Shown piece after piece: positions 24,290 to 35,410 of a stretch of DNA of 64,000 nt; the first letter of the stretch is position 1, and the number at the start of each line of letters is the position of its first letter. Below the pieces are notes generated by a model. That model did not search any database. It was given only the letters and a program-made list of their open reading frames with translations, and was not told the DNA's origin. Source of the stretch: Rhynchopus sp. YZ270_cl-10 (lineage: Eukaryota > Euglenozoa > Diplonemea > Diplonemida > Diplonemidae); NCBI GenBank assembly GCA_964035575.1, contig OZ037912.1, positions 930,001 through 994,000 of the forward strand, given 5' to 3'. The position numbers and the translations under genes are program-made.

Positions 24290-24520
24290 ACTAGCCTTTG
24301 GAGTGTGAACTTGCTATTGACCCACGACGACCTAGTTATGCCTCGAATATGAGGTATACACAAAGTAGGTAATTAGTTATCCTTATAACTAGTTACATAC
24401 CGTACTCGTAGAAATTATCGACCATAATAAAAGGTCGAACTTCCCCTAAAAATTAAGACCCCTAACACAAGGGGTTCAACTAAGGAGTGCCACATGAGTT
24501 TATGAATCGATGCGTTGATC
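24290..24520 (+). other. Compositionally distinct block with serial small hairpins
   Basis: Balanced, homopolymer-free sequence unlike its surroundings. Successive short hairpins are visible: CCTCGAATATGAGG, AGTTATCCTTATAACT, CGACCATAATAAAAGGTCG and ACCCCTAACACAAGGGGT. It may be a structured RNA, an organellar insertion or a transposon fragment. No family was recognised. Confidence 0.35.
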
Positions 24521-24585
24521 TGCGGGACTGTGCAGTTGGTATTGACGAGACCCCCTTTGTTATCATGTTTTTTTTTGCTTTGTTG

Positions 24586-24651
24586 GTGTGGCTGAAAGGG
24601 GGGTGCGAAAAAGTGCCATTTTCTGCTATTTTGGGGTCGTCAGCCACGCCA
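24586..24651 (+). mobile_element. Small TIR element, GGTGTGGCTGA family
   Basis: A 66-bp copy with inverted ends GGTGTGGCTGA and TCAGCCACGCC and the inner TTCTGCTATTTTGGGGTCG motif. Confidence 0.7.
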
Positions 24652-25405
24652 ATTTGTTGCTACCCTTGTTATAACAGGGGAAGAGATATATTTTGGGCAT
24701 AACTAAGTCGTCGTGTGATACAGTATTATCCCCCCACCCACCCGCCCGCCCCCTTCAGGTGACTAAGCACAGCAAGGCTTAGATGCATCACCAAAAAAAT
24801 ATTTTCATTCTCCCCCAGTGTCTTGCCTCCCCAGCAGGCACTACCAGCTTCCCCCCGTAGATTCCTTTTTTGCGACCAACGAGCAAAAACGCGAGAAGGG
24901 CGAGTAAAGCCAGAGGAGACTAACTTGGGTGGGTACACTGGGGTGGGTCAGCTGCCACCCACTTCCTTTTTTTTTTAATACAGTGATACAAAAGGCACCC
25001 TGTGTGCGTAGAGAAGCCTTAGCGAAGGCACCTGAGTGGAGAACGCAAATATAGATTTTCTTTTTTTTTTTTTTTGAGAAAAAATGTCCCCAAAAAAGTT
25101 GGAGCTGCACCAAGGTGGTAACTGCACTTCGTGAGGCCAGGCCCCGGTTTTTTTTGGGTGGGGGGGGGGTATTGGGAGGGGATCTGAAAATATCGTGCAT
25201 CTGTGCAGACTTGTCTTTGGAAGCGATCTGCACATAAACGTTAACAGAGAAAAATTTCCGTGAAACGGAGATAGAGGAGTGCGCAAAACCAGCTAAAGTG
25301 GTTTTGACCGTTTTTTTTTGTTTTTTTTTTTTCTTTCTTCAAAAGTTACCTTTTTTTCACCCTTTCCAGAAGGTATCCGTCACAATAAACTGCAGAAGGT
25401 GTTTT

Positions 25406-25470
25406 GGTGTGGCTGAAAGGGGGTGCTATTGTTGTGCTATTTTCTGCTATTTTGGGGTCGTCGGCCACAT
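25406..25470 (+). mobile_element. Small TIR element, GGTGTGGCTGA family
   Basis: A 65-bp copy with the same inverted ends and core as the copies at 22.3 and 24.6 kb. Confidence 0.7.
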
Positions 25471-25765
25471 CATGTGTGTGTTTGATAGCTAATAGGCGTA
25501 ATTCTTGCGCAGAATATGGCCCCAGAGAGGTGTGTGTGTGTGTGTGTGCACGAGAGGCGCGTTCCTCTTTCAAGTTTATTTTTGTTCCTCCGCAAAATTC
25601 TTTTGCCAGTTTTTGTTTTTTGCAGTTAGTTACCCTAATACAGAAGACAATAGTGCACATTTAAAAAAAAACTACCCCCCCCCGTAAAAGACGGCAGTAT
25701 CGGAGACGTTTTTAGTACAAAACGAAACCTCGCCCCCAATATATTTTTTTTTATACCTACAAAGC

Positions 25766-25844
25766 GTAGCTTAAAGGAGAAATAGTTCCTCAGATACGGT
25801 CGCCAATCACCCCTCCAACAGGGTAATTGTGCAATCAACGAAAA
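25766..25844 (+). repeat. Repeat R6, copy 1
   Basis: CGTAGCTTAAAGGAGAAATA followed by CGGTCGCCAATCACCCC and CAATCAACGAAAA. A second copy with few differences lies at 35898-35972, just upstream of the first ankyrin gene. This copy is about 255 bp upstream of the EGF/propeller gene. Confidence 0.7.
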
Positions 25845-26099
25845 AACCTTTTTTCCTTTTACTTACCTATCAGAAGTTACTATTTTTTTGATCTAGATGA
25901 CTTAGCAGCTTAGGTTCATCTAAAAAACCTTTCTTTATTTCTTTTATTTGTTTAATTACCGGGTGCATGTGTTGACACTCTCAAATACTTTCAATTCTGT
26001 GAACTGAAAGTAGAATCTAATTTGTTTAATTACCTTATTCAATCCCACACACAGGGGCACACACACACACACACACACACACACCCTCTCCAAAACAAA

Positions 26100-27338
26100 A
26101 TGCCCCCAACAGTTTCCCTTTTTTTTACACTTTTCTTTGCCACCTTTGCCAGCTCTGCGCCCCCCCCGCATGGGGGGGCTCCATGCAGCGATGACTGGGA
26201 CTGTTCGTTGTCGGGTGTCTGCGACCAAGACACCAAGAAGTGCACATGCGACCCTTGGTTCACTGGCGCGAACTGCACCTATCTGAACCTAGCACGCGCC
26301 CCGAATGATGCGCAGACCTGGGGCATGCAGATTCCCGGGAGCTACAGCTGGGGCGGGCATGCAGTGGAGGACCGGACCACCGGGAAGTGGGTGGGCTTCT
26401 TTGCGTACATGGAGAACGGCTGCAACCTCTCTACCTGGGGCACAAACAGCGCCGTCGTGATGTCCATCGCCGACCAACCAGAAGGCCCATACAGCCACAA
26501 CGTGACGACCATCAACGCACCCTGGGCGCACAACCCCTACATCGTCGAAAACATTGCCCACAACGCCCCCGACGACGAACGCTACCTTCTGTGGCATGTT
26601 GGGGACGGCACCTCGCCAACCCCTCCGGTGAACTGCACTGCGGCACCTCGTGACAACCATATTGAGCATACCACCTCCGACACACCTCCCCTTGCAACTC
26701 TCTTCTACGTAGACACGGCGTCCACTCCTTCGGGACGTTGGGCAGGGGAGTGGTACATCCTTTTCGCGGACCCCAAATGGGTTTCAATTCCCGCGAACCC
26801 TGCACCAGTTATCTTCTCAAACGGAACGGTCCTGGTGTACTTCTCAACAGTAAACTGCCCGACAGGGTGGGGGCTCGCACCACGTTGCATAGGGATGGCA
26901 AGAAGCACAACTGGATGGAAGGGGCCGTATGAGGTGCTAGGTGATAACCCTGTCGTGGATTTGGAGGGTGAGGACCCTGTGGTGTTTCGGGATCAGCGTG
27001 GTCACTTCCACATGTTTTCGAATGTGAACACCTATCATGTACGGTGTGCCAGTGGAGTGCCCTGTGGTGGGCACGCTTGGTCGTATGATGGTATTACCTG
27101 GTCGAATCAGTTTGTAGGTGCCTTTGGACCGCATATTCATTTGCAGAACGGTTCTACATGGCAGAATGCGTACATCGAGCGGCCGCAGGTGGTGTTGAAC
27201 GCAGACGGCACGCCACGCACCTTTTTCGCAGGGGTGAGCCGCGCCTCGTACTTCGATAGTACCTCGTGGGCACAACCCTTCTGCACGAAGGAGCTGCTCG
27301 AAAAAGGGGCATGTGCACCATCGATTCCGTTAGTATAG
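26100..27338 (+). CDS. Secreted EGF-like / beta-propeller protein, possibly glycoside-hydrolase-like
   Basis: 412 residues, no intron. The ATG at 26100 follows a (CA)n and CTCTCC tract. Residues 1-20 are a signal peptide (MPPTVSLFFTLFFATFASSA). A single EGF-like module follows (CSDDWDCSLSGVCDQDTKKC then CDPWFTGANC; six cysteines in EGF spacing). The remaining 350 residues resemble the five-bladed propeller fold of GH43/GH117-type sugar hydrolases. Repeated blade motifs include GGHAVEDRTTGKWVGFFAYM, NPYIV and GEDPVVFRDQRGHFHMFSN. Several N-glycosylation sequons (NCT, NGT, NVT) fit a secretory route. EGF plus a propeller of this type occurs in marine algae and protists. The catalytic acids cannot be assigned with confidence, so enzyme activity is an inference. 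Confidence 0.75.
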   Translation: MPPTVSLFFTLFFATFASSAPPPHGGAPCSDDWDCSLSGVCDQDTKKCTCDPWFTGANCTYLNLARAPNDAQTWGMQIPGSYSWGGHAVEDRTTGKWVGFFAYMENGCNLSTWGTNSAVVMSIADQPEGPYSHNVTTINAPWAHNPYIVENIAHNAPDDERYLLWHVGDGTSPTPPVNCTAAPRDNHIEHTTSDTPPLATLFYVDTASTPSGRWAGEWYILFADPKWVSIPANPAPVIFSNGTVLVYFSTVNCPTGWGLAPRCIGMARSTTGWKGPYEVLGDNPVVDLEGEDPVVFRDQRGHFHMFSNVNTYHVRCASGVPCGGHAWSYDGITWSNQFVGAFGPHIHLQNGSTWQNAYIERPQVVLNADGTPRTFFAGVSRASYFDSTSWAQPFCTKELLEKGACAPSIPLV

Positions 27339-27467
27339 AGTGGGGGGGGGTGAGATTCCGATATCAAATTTACACAAAAAATGATGCACAATATCATTTG
27401 ATATAACGCTGGATGTATGAAAAAAATTGGAAAATTGACAACAAAAAAAAAAAATTGGGGTGGGAAC

Positions 27468-28917
27468 CAGGGCTGTTCCTAAGTGAGAATGAGAATAAGG
27501 AATTCTGATTTTTGAGTTTTTTTTCCTTTTTTTTTTTCCTTTTTTCCTTCGTTGGGTTTTAGCCTGCTTCTACTAGGTTAGGAGCCAAAATTTTGTACAC
27601 CACTGGTCGGGGTGGTATGCAAACAAGCCAAAGATCAGGTTTTCGGGTGGGGGAAAAAAAAGAAATTCCCACCCCCAAAAAAAAAAATCCGCCTGCGGCG
27701 CAGACTTTTCCCTATATCTGCCTCCCAAAATGGATTTTAGATCTTGGAAATGCCGCACTGAAGGAATTTTCGTGGTTGCCGCACTTTTTTTTCGCCTAAG
27801 GGGGAAAGTGTGTAGGCCTAAAAAGAAGCTTTCTGTCTGCACTCTCAGGCACTTCTGTCTGAGAAAAAAGTGACCAGGGAAAAATGTTGGGGTCCCATGC
27901 TCCAAATGTGCGAAATAAGCAAGAACAAGGTATTCTGTACACTGTAGTTGTAGCTCTTCTGTGTTTGACAGTAAAAATATGCAATGGTAAGCAACATTTT
28001 TTTGAAATGTTGCGTACCGTGGCTTCGCCAGAAACTTTCGTTTTAGCAAAACAGGGAAGGAAAATTTATGGAAACTGACGATAATTACCGACGACAGTGC
28101 CAGACACATTTATGTCAACATTTTTTAGAAATGTTGCGTACCGTGGCTTCGCTTTGGGTGCCATGACCGCCATTTCTTTTGTACATGTAATGAGGTTACT
28201 GATAATTCGTGCACCACGCGTGCCTGGTGCAAATGTCAATGAAGTGCCGAACTCTGCAGTTGGATAACCGAGGAATTCTCACATTCCGCCGGAGGCCCCC
28301 AACTTGAGCTGGATTGGGGACCGAATTTTGACCATGTATAATAAAAAGCTGCCTCCGGCAGGCTTTGCGCTAAGGTCGGTTCTTTGTCCCGGGATTTTTG
28401 GATATTTTTGTGGTTTTTTTCTCTTTTGCAGACCGGACTAAACCAGAGAACCTCATAGTTCATAGTAGGTACTTTAGAGTGTTTTTGCGCACACATGTGA
28501 CCCCACCGTGGAGAGCAATCAGCTCGCGTAATAAAAAGAAAGCAGAGAAAAAGGAAAAAGGAAAAGAAAAAAGTTGGGTACCGTGCGCCTGCGGCGCTAC
28601 CTGTTCCCAGTCAAAAACAGCACAATTTCATCTGAACCGAAACAGCCCACTTTCACTTTCATTTCATTTTCAGTTTGAAGGGTTTTCAGACTGAAAATGA
28701 CCCTTGTTTTACGAGTACGGGTTCATATTTTGTGAAAATTTAAGTCGCTAAAATTTTGTCCATTTTTCCGTATATCCCCCACCACAGAACGGGATTGGCT
28801 CAAATCTGGCAAAAATGCTGGAAAAAACTGCCTCTGCGGGTATAAAAGAAAAAGGAAAAAAACGAGAATAAAACCAGCGATTTTTGGGGGGAAAAACGAG
28901 AATAAGGAACAGCCCTG
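27468..28917. mobile_element. Non-autonomous hAT-like element (1450 bp) with perfect 8-bp target duplication
   Basis: The termini are CAGGGCTGTTCCT and its complement AGGAACAGCCCTG, with further matching GAGAATAAGGA-type sequence inside both ends. The flanks are GTGGGAAC on both sides (27460-27467 and 28918-28925), a perfect 8-bp duplication as expected for the hAT superfamily. No transposase frame is visible. The interior carries repeat R1 in reverse (28114-28320), a second copy of the motif ATGTTGCGTACCGTGGCTTC (28005) and, near the right end, a copy of shared inner module B (about 28728-28830). Confidence 0.85.
28114..28320 (-). repeat. Dispersed repeat R1, copy 2, inside the hAT-like element
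   Basis: Reverse-oriented copy starting AGAAATGTTGCGTACCGTGG and running through GGTTACTGATAATTCG to CCGGAGGCCCCCAACTTGAG; the GC hairpin end is missing or altered. Confidence 0.7.
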
Positions 28918-29057
28918 GTGGGAACTAAGCCGCTCTGTTTTTTTGTCCTTCCTTCCCACCCAACTTTTTCGCCACTAAATTTACCATCTTTCAGGTTTGT
29001 TTCTTGCAAACATATTTTTATTCCATTACACAATAAGAGTACGCATACGAGGGCAGA

Positions 29058-31035
29058 ATGGCCACTGGCCAGCAGGAGAAGCACAAGATGGAAATTGATG
29101 AAAATGGTGACATGGAGCCTATCCATGTGGAGGGCAACCGGGAGCTGAACTTTGGTCTGCGGTGGGACTTTGTTGGGAACGAGCCTATTGACTTGGACGC
29201 ATCGTGTGTGTCATTTGACAAGCAGGGCACCCCTGGTGAGGTGGTGTTCTACAACAACCTGGTGACCAAAGGAAAATGGATGATTCACACCGGCGACAAC
29301 ACCACCGGCGAAGGTGACGACGACGACGAGGCCATCCAGGTCATCCTCGAGCGTGTGCCCAACTCCGTCGAGCACCTCGTCTTCACCGTGACCTGCCACA
29401 ACAAAGGGACGTACCTCTCGAATGTCAAATCCATTGACTGCATCGTCACAGACACCGTCCAAGAGGAAGAAGTCTGCAAGGTGCCAATCACGCTTTCCAA
29501 GGTATATCTCTCTCTCTCTCCCCCACCACCCACAATTTGAACAACAAAAACACTACAATACCACACCACCCCTCAGGTCCACACCGCCATCATCCTATGC
29601 GCGCTGTCACGAGCGGACGGCGACGGCAGCGAACCCGACGCTCCCTCCCCCACCGCAGTACGCACCCCACGCACCTCAAACTGGAAGCTCAAGGCGCTCA
29701 ACGTGCCTGCCGTGGGCCACTCCGTGGGAGAGACCCGCCTCCTGATGAAGATTCAATCGCAGCTGGAGCTGGCCACCACCTCCGAGGCCCCCGTCCTCGG
29801 GATCGACTACACCCTGAGCAAAGGCGACGTCGCGCAGATCACCGGCGACCTGAAGCATCTGATGATGGGCCTCGGATGGTCCAAGGAGGACTGCGATTTG
29901 GACGCTTCTGCAATCTTTCTCGACGAAAACGGACGATACCTGGACTACGTGACAGCGAAGAAGAAGCACTCCGCATTTAACCACGCCTGCACACACTCTG
30001 GCGACAACGCCTTCGAAGGTCAGGGCGACCGCGAAACGATTCACGTCAAACTAGACGAAGTGGCGGCAAACGTACAGTACATCTACTTTTCTGTAACCTG
30101 CAATGGAAAAGACGTTTGGGCAACCCACAAACTTGGCGGGACTACTGGAGGGTACTGCCGTCTTGTCCATATTGCAAAGAAGGCACAAAACACACGCGCC
30201 AAGACACATAACCTTGAAGACCGAAAAGAGCTCTGTCGAATCAACGTTGCCAAACTCGCAAGAGACGTCTGCGCGTTGCTCTTCGCCGTTGTTTATAGGG
30301 ATGTGTCGAAGGCTGGGGGGTGGGCGATCAAGATGCTTGGTGACAAGCTTCTTCATGAAAATGTATTGATTCCGGGAGAGTTTCTTCCGTTGGCACGATG
30401 CGCGACGTATTTCATTGACGCATTCAACCGTGTCCAGGATAAGGTAGGGATGATGACGCTGGATTGGGAGAAGATGCGCGAAATTTCACACAAAAAGATT
30501 CACCTGCGGGTCTCGATTCTTCAGGCGCGCGATCTGAAGCCGCAGGATGTTGTCTTCAGATGCCACTGCATTGTGTGGCTCAAGGATCGTTCCTCCTATC
30601 GCTGCCAGCGGCAGCAGACGTCGCACTGCACCGACCGCGACAATATCTCCTGGAACGAAGGCATCTCGCTGGGCGCGAACTTCACGGACACAGTCCGTAT
30701 CATGGTGCTCGATGCGGTGATGGTGGGTGTGGTGGACATTCCCCTCTTCCTCCCAGACGATTCGCAGCTCACACTATGGGAACAGCTCAACAACGGTGAC
30801 GTCTTGGACAGTTGGTACCCCGTTTGTGGCAGCGGTATGTGATTTGTTCTCGGAGAATCAGTACTCTGCGTCCGCCGATGAACGGCGAGGCGTTTTGTTC
30901 AATGTCCCTTTGTTTTGGTCGGTACTTATTAACAAACCCCACTACACAGGTGTGATGGGAGAACTCCATTTGAAACTAGAGAAGTCCTCTCAGCCTCTCG
31001 TCGACCACAACGATTCATGGTGCTGCATTACATAA
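29058..31035 (+). CDS. Double TerD domain plus C2 domain protein, three exons, possible C-terminal CaaX
   Basis: Exons 29058-29501, 29577-30834 and 30950-31035 give 595 residues. The introns have donors GTATAT and GTATGT. The first TerD domain (about 28-213) has the calcium loop DLDASCVSFDKQG and HTGDNTTGEGDDDDE. The second (about 221-400) has DLDASAIFLDENG and HSGDNAFEGQGDRE, so both calcium-binding sites look intact. A C2-like domain follows (about 455-585: LRVSILQARDLKPQD, ISWNEG, VDIPLFL, GELHLKLE). TerD proteins act in tellurite resistance and stress systems of bacteria and in calcium-linked signalling (CABP) in amoebae. The third exon adds the end of the C2 domain and the last residues CCIT, which fit a CaaX prenylation box, so membrane attachment is inferred. 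Upstream, ACCATCTTTCAG at about 28994 may be a trans- or cis-splice acceptor. Confidence 0.88.
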
Positions 31036-31219
31036 CCTATAGGCGATGCCGTTGCCGTGTGGGGGAGGGGGAGGGGGGGCGTAGGGGTTGCTATGGAACA
31101 GCCTATTCTTCGCATATTTTTTTGTTTCTGTGCTGCTTTCTGGTCTTACCTGTGTTGATGATCACGAAGCGGAAGAAAAGGGATCAACAGCTCAGTTTCT
31201 TACTTTCAAAACTAAATTT

Positions 31220-31287
31220 GGTGCTATGGGAACTCGGTCAACGACCTGTCAACGACCTGTCAACTCGACCCCCTCCGGAGCACCATA
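31220..31287 (+). mobile_element. Tiny TIR element N3, copy 1
   Basis: A 68-bp unit: GGTGCTATGGGAACTCGG, then TCAACGACCTG twice, then CTCCGGAGCACCA. Inverted ends GGTGCT / AGCACC. Sister copies at 35778-35836 (reverse) and 37989-38056. Confidence 0.65.
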
Positions 31288-31307
31288 AATGAAGAATTTT
31301 TTTTTGA

Positions 31308-31507
31308 TAAAACAACTTGTTGTCAATTCTAAAAAGATTGGAGGCAGCGCTGCAGGGCAAACAAAACGGATTGAAAAAAAAAACAGAAGCTTGCTTGTTT
31401 TCTTTGAGTACTCAATTAACCACAACAACCGTACTTCAGTTTAACACATTTTTTCACCTTTTTGTTTTCCCGGCTTTGAGCGCACAAACAAAAGACCCGA
31501 TCTTTTT
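31308..31507 (+). repeat. 200-bp duplicated segment R5, copy 1
   Basis: Starts GATAAAACAACTTGTTGTC after a poly-T run and ends AAAGACCCGATC before poly-T. The sequence at 44637-44838, upstream of the insulysin gene, is identical apart from homopolymer length, implying a recent copy event. Not coding. Confidence 0.85.
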
Positions 31508-31876
31508 TTTCGAAAGATGTGTGTCTCTGTACAGAAAGATGCAGAGGCGACGGGAATAGGGGGTGGGTTGTTATTTACGACAAAAGATACGTGGTCGTCC
31601 TCCCTTTGATATTCATTAACTTTTTGCGCGCTTTGTGACATCGAACCCGTCTTCAGACAAAGGTGATTGTCGATACAACAACAAAAACATAAACTAATCC
31701 GACCAAGTTTTCATTAAAAGGAAGGATCCAGGGATTTCCATTCCTGTTTTGTTCTGACCGTTTTCTCACAAACAAAAAAAAGCTATTTTTTTTTTTTTGA
31801 CCACAGTGTTTCCCAGCATCTCACCTAACTCTGAAAATAGGTGAGATTTTGCGGTTTTGCGGGTTTTTGTATAGGT

Positions 31877-32435
31877 GTGGCGAGCCCGGGCGCGCTTCGC
31901 GCGCCCGGGTCCCCACCTTACCTCAAGTTGGGGGCCTCCGGCGGAATATGAGAATTTCTCGGAGTTCGGCACTTCATTGATATTTGCACCAGGCACACGT
32001 GGTACACGAATTATCAGTAACCTCAGTACATTTACAAAATAAACGGCAGTCATGGCAGGCATAGCACCCAAGCGAAGCCACGGTACGCAACATTTCTAAA
32101 AATTGTTGACATAAATGTCACTGTCGTTGGAAGATTGGGGGGTCAGCTTGTTTTTGTGCCCAAAATTTCTCAGCACTGCTGACCAGGGACATTGGGAACA
32201 TAGGGATTTTTGCGGAGCAAAAAAAAAATCAAACAAATGGCGCCGCAGGCGAAAAAAAATTAGGGTACAGTGTAAAAATCTATCTTTTTACAGCACATAG
32301 TCACACACCTAACCCATTTTTGCGGAGCAAAAAAGGGAAAATGGCGCCGCAGGCAAAAAAAAATTGAGGTACAGCCTGGATGGTGCGGTCAGCAACCCAG
32401 TTCCCCATGGTACTCACGTGGTTCAACCATGATTT
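31877..32435 (+). repeat. Composite repeat R1 + R3
   Basis: R1 (31877-32102) has a perfect 10-bp GC hairpin (CCCGGGCGCG, loop CTTCG). R3 follows at about 32312-32435: TTTTTGCGGAGCAAAAAAGG, AATGGCGCCGCAGGC, GGTACAGCCTGGATGG, CAGCAACCCAGTTCCCC and GTGGTTCAACCA. The same R1-then-R3 order is found at 51145-51530, so the two belong to one element of about 0.5 kb. Confidence 0.7.
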
Positions 32436-33589
32436 TTTTTTTTTTTTTTTTTTTCCTGCAGGTGCAGGGCGTTCGCTATCGCCATCGTTTTTTCCTGATC
32501 GTGGCGAAATGCCAAAAACCCCGAAATTTTCGTTTTTTTACTAGTGCTTAAAATAGGTCAAAAAAAATTTTCCCGCCGGAGAGAAGTTAGTTCGTGGGGT
32601 GAATCCCTGGTACTGAATGGTCAAAAAAAATTTGCGATTTGCGCGTGATCCCTTCCCCAGCACAAGTGATATTACAGCTGAACTTTCCTGAAACTAAAAC
32701 CAGCAAAACGATGGAGAATTTCATCAATCCCCCTCACTGAGGGTCTCTTTGTGTTGTTTAATCAAACAGATGTACAAGAGAGGCATCTGTCATATGAGAC
32801 TTCATCCTTATTTTGATTATTTTCAACTCTCTGCCGTTGAAAGTAGAGTTGACACGAGCAGTGACACCTTCTATAACAGGGGGTACGGTACACCTTCAGC
32901 AGACTGCAGGATTGAGGAGCGAGCGGGAGTGCTGGGGAAACTTCCTCTCACGGCAGGCGGGTTTGCGGATGATTTTGAGTACAGTGGACACCCCTCTACG
33001 ACCCCCCCTCCGGGGGGGTCTACAGGGTGGTGGGGAGAAATCTCTCTCTCTCTCTTTTTTTTTTTTTTTCCCCCTTTTTTTATTTATTTATTTATTTATA
33101 CAGGGTTTCGCCCCGGTGGGGCGAAGCCCTGGGCGAAATAAAATGTCATTTTTTCAGGAAAAGATTTTTTTAACGAAAAAAAATATTTTTCGCCCCGGGG
33201 CGAACGCCCTGTGCAGGTGAGATTTCTCACCTCACTTTTTTTTTTTTTTTTTTTTTTGTGAGATTTCTCACCCCAAAATCTCACCGTGGGAAACACTGTT
33301 TGACCAGAAAAGTCGTTTTTTCTTAACACCCAACCCTCCAACACCCCAAACACCCACCTCAGGGAACACTCAACACCACAATCCACCCCCTAATCTCCCT
33401 ACTCTTCCCCAAGGAGACTAACTCAAGGCTTAAGTTTTTTGTCATAAACTTTTCATTTTTTTTTTTATTTTGATAAATTGTTGGAGTAGTGTAGTTGCCT
33501 CGGTTGTGTTGCCACAGTTTTGTGCAATCTCCCCACTGCCTTTTTTCCTCCTTTAGCAATGAGATAAGGTTACCCATCTCTTTTCCAGT

Positions 33590-35410
33590 ATGTCCTTTCT
33601 TGAAGGCAAGGCAAGCCTGCATGACTTCGTTGTGTCAGCATGCAATGAAATCCGTTCCGCTTTAGTAAAGAACGCAGCGACCCCTAGGTTGGTGAGACAG
33701 ATCTCAGGTGTGCTGACGGATCTGGTGGAGAGGGTTGCGGAGGTGCCGGGTGAAGAAGAAGTGGCAACGGGGATTGCACAGAGCATCGTTGACGACGTTT
33801 TTCACGACGCTGTTTCGACGGCGCAGGACCGAGAGGAGAAACGACTCAGACGTGATACACAGTTCTCCTACAATGCGCTCATCCAAGTCTGCGACCGAGA
33901 AATCCGGGATGCGTTCAGCTACCCCCGCTGCGCGGTCTGCGCGCAATCAAAAGCGACCCGAATCCTCCACACAGCCTCCCTCTCGCGCACCGCACTCAAC
34001 AAAGAGCTCATTGCTTTGAAACATCTGAAAAAAAATCAGACCGAACAACGTATACACGAACCCCTCTTCTATGATTACCTAAAATACGTTGAGTCAGTCG
34101 AAAAAGGAGGGAAAATGAACGGTTTTTCAAGCATTTCGACAGCAACAATAGGCAGTATAAGGAGAGAGATGAAGGCTGGATTCGCAGATGTACATTATAT
34201 GACAACAGAGGATTTGAGAAAGTATCGAAAAGAGTTGGGGTTGCTAGGGCGGGCTCGTGTCGAGGTTTTGCATAGTGTCCGGAGGGTCTCCGTGGTACTT
34301 CAGGAGGAGGCTGAGAAGGTGCGTGCATTTCTTGCGCATGTCTGTTCTGTGGTGGACTTTGCGCGGCTGTATGTGGTGCGGTGTTGTAGAAGCATGGCGG
34401 GTTTTGTGAAGCAGTATCCAAAAGGGTGTAGTCATTCGGAGCGAGATGCGTATCGAGAAGCGATGGCAGCAAGCATCGCTGCGGCAACGGATGTGTCGGG
34501 GCACGATGCAGGCAGGGTCCGCGCTGCGAGCAGCATAACGCAGCCTTTGACGGTTCTGCTCAAAAAGCAGGCGGAGCACCTCCTCAGCACGGTGCCCGTA
34601 CACAGCTCCATTGCATCCCAGGCGGAGGCAAGCACAGAGCACCATTCGATTGGGTGTCAGACCGTCCCCTCCGATGGACTGCGCTGGTTGTATTACGAAG
34701 CACACAACACCATCCCCACCTTCTGCGATGCCCCCCCAAATTGCATCCAAGGATCCTTCCTCGACATCGAACACGAGGCAGCGCGTCTCAACTGGACTTT
34801 CCTCTCAGAGTACACTGCGACGGTGGGAATCACGAAACGCATTCTCGCTGTGGTCTCGGACCATCGAAAGGGTGCAGTCGCCGTGATCGAGGCATTGTGG
34901 AAACACAGGGTTCGACACATCCGTTCACAACGCAGTGCGTTGGAACGGCGGAGGTGTCTGCTCAAATTAGAGTACCTGCGGGGTGTAGAGGGTATCATAG
35001 AAGCGCGCATCCCCGCACAGCAGCTTGTTGCAAGCATGCAGCCCACAGTACCGCAGCAGAGGAGGAGCCTGGCACCCAGGAGGAATAGTTCGGTGTCGTT
35101 GGCGGCAGCCTCGCAGAGGAGGTCCGTGCAGATGGACACCCCAACGTCGTTCCGCACCATGGCAGCGTCGGTGACAAGCAGCGACGTCTTCACAGCAGGG
35201 CTGCTGCAGTTCCGGGGTGACGGAGGAGGAGGAGGGGGAGGCGGTGGCAGCATCTGCGGCAGCCGTGGCAGTGTGTGTGGCTCACGGCCAACCACAGCGC
35301 GTGTGCGTGGCTCGCTGCGGCGTGGCTCCATGTCCGCCACAGTCGGCGCCCGTCCACGACAACTCCTATCCAGGGACGGCCTCACACCACTTCTCGAAGA
35401 TCTGTGTTGA
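33590..35410 (+). CDS. Hypothetical 606-residue protein, family not recognised
   Basis: A single open frame with strong codon bias. The ATG at 33590 sits directly after CCATCTCTTTTCCAG, a good acceptor-like site. No signal peptide or membrane segment. The N-terminal 150 residues contain a CAVCAQSK (CxxC) pair. Residues about 150-470 are mainly helical and rich in charged residues (MTTEDLRKYRKELGLLGRAR, VLQEEAEKVRAFLAHV), suggesting coiled coil. The last 120 residues are disordered and Ser/Arg-rich, with RRSLAPRRNSS-type phosphosite-like repeats and a run of ten glycines. A cytoskeletal or scaffold role is possible but nothing in the sequence proves it. Confidence 0.7.
   Translation: MSFLEGKASLHDFVVSACNEIRSALVKNAATPRLVRQISGVLTDLVERVAEVPGEEEVATGIAQSIVDDVFHDAVSTAQDREEKRLRRDTQFSYNALIQVCDREIRDAFSYPRCAVCAQSKATRILHTASLSRTALNKELIALKHLKKNQTEQRIHEPLFYDYLKYVESVEKGGKMNGFSSISTATIGSIRREMKAGFADVHYMTTEDLRKYRKELGLLGRARVEVLHSVRRVSVVLQEEAEKVRAFLAHVCSVVDFARLYVVRCCRSMAGFVKQYPKGCSHSERDAYREAMAASIAAATDVSGHDAGRVRAASSITQPLTVLLKKQAEHLLSTVPVHSSIASQAEASTEHHSIGCQTVPSDGLRWLYYEAHNTIPTFCDAPPNCIQGSFLDIEHEAARLNWTFLSEYTATVGITKRILAVVSDHRKGAVAVIEALWKHRVRHIRSQRSALERRRCLLKLEYLRGVEGIIEARIPAQQLVASMQPTVPQQRRSLAPRRNSSVSLAAASQRRSVQMDTPTSFRTMAASVTSSDVFTAGLLQFRGDGGGGGGGGGSICGSRGSVCGSRPTTARVRGSLRRGSMSATVGARPRQLLSRDGLTPLLEDLC

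Larger units (their letters stand above)
31036..33589. other. Repeat-rich spacer between the TerD gene and the 606-aa gene
   Basis: Holds N3, R5, R1 copy 3 with R3, an ACTAATCCGACCAAG repeat (about 31685) and long poly-T runs. A GGGTTTCGCCCCGGTGGGGCG-like inverted sequence with GTGAGATTTCTCACC repeats lies at about 33100-33290. No gene seen. Confidence 0.55.
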
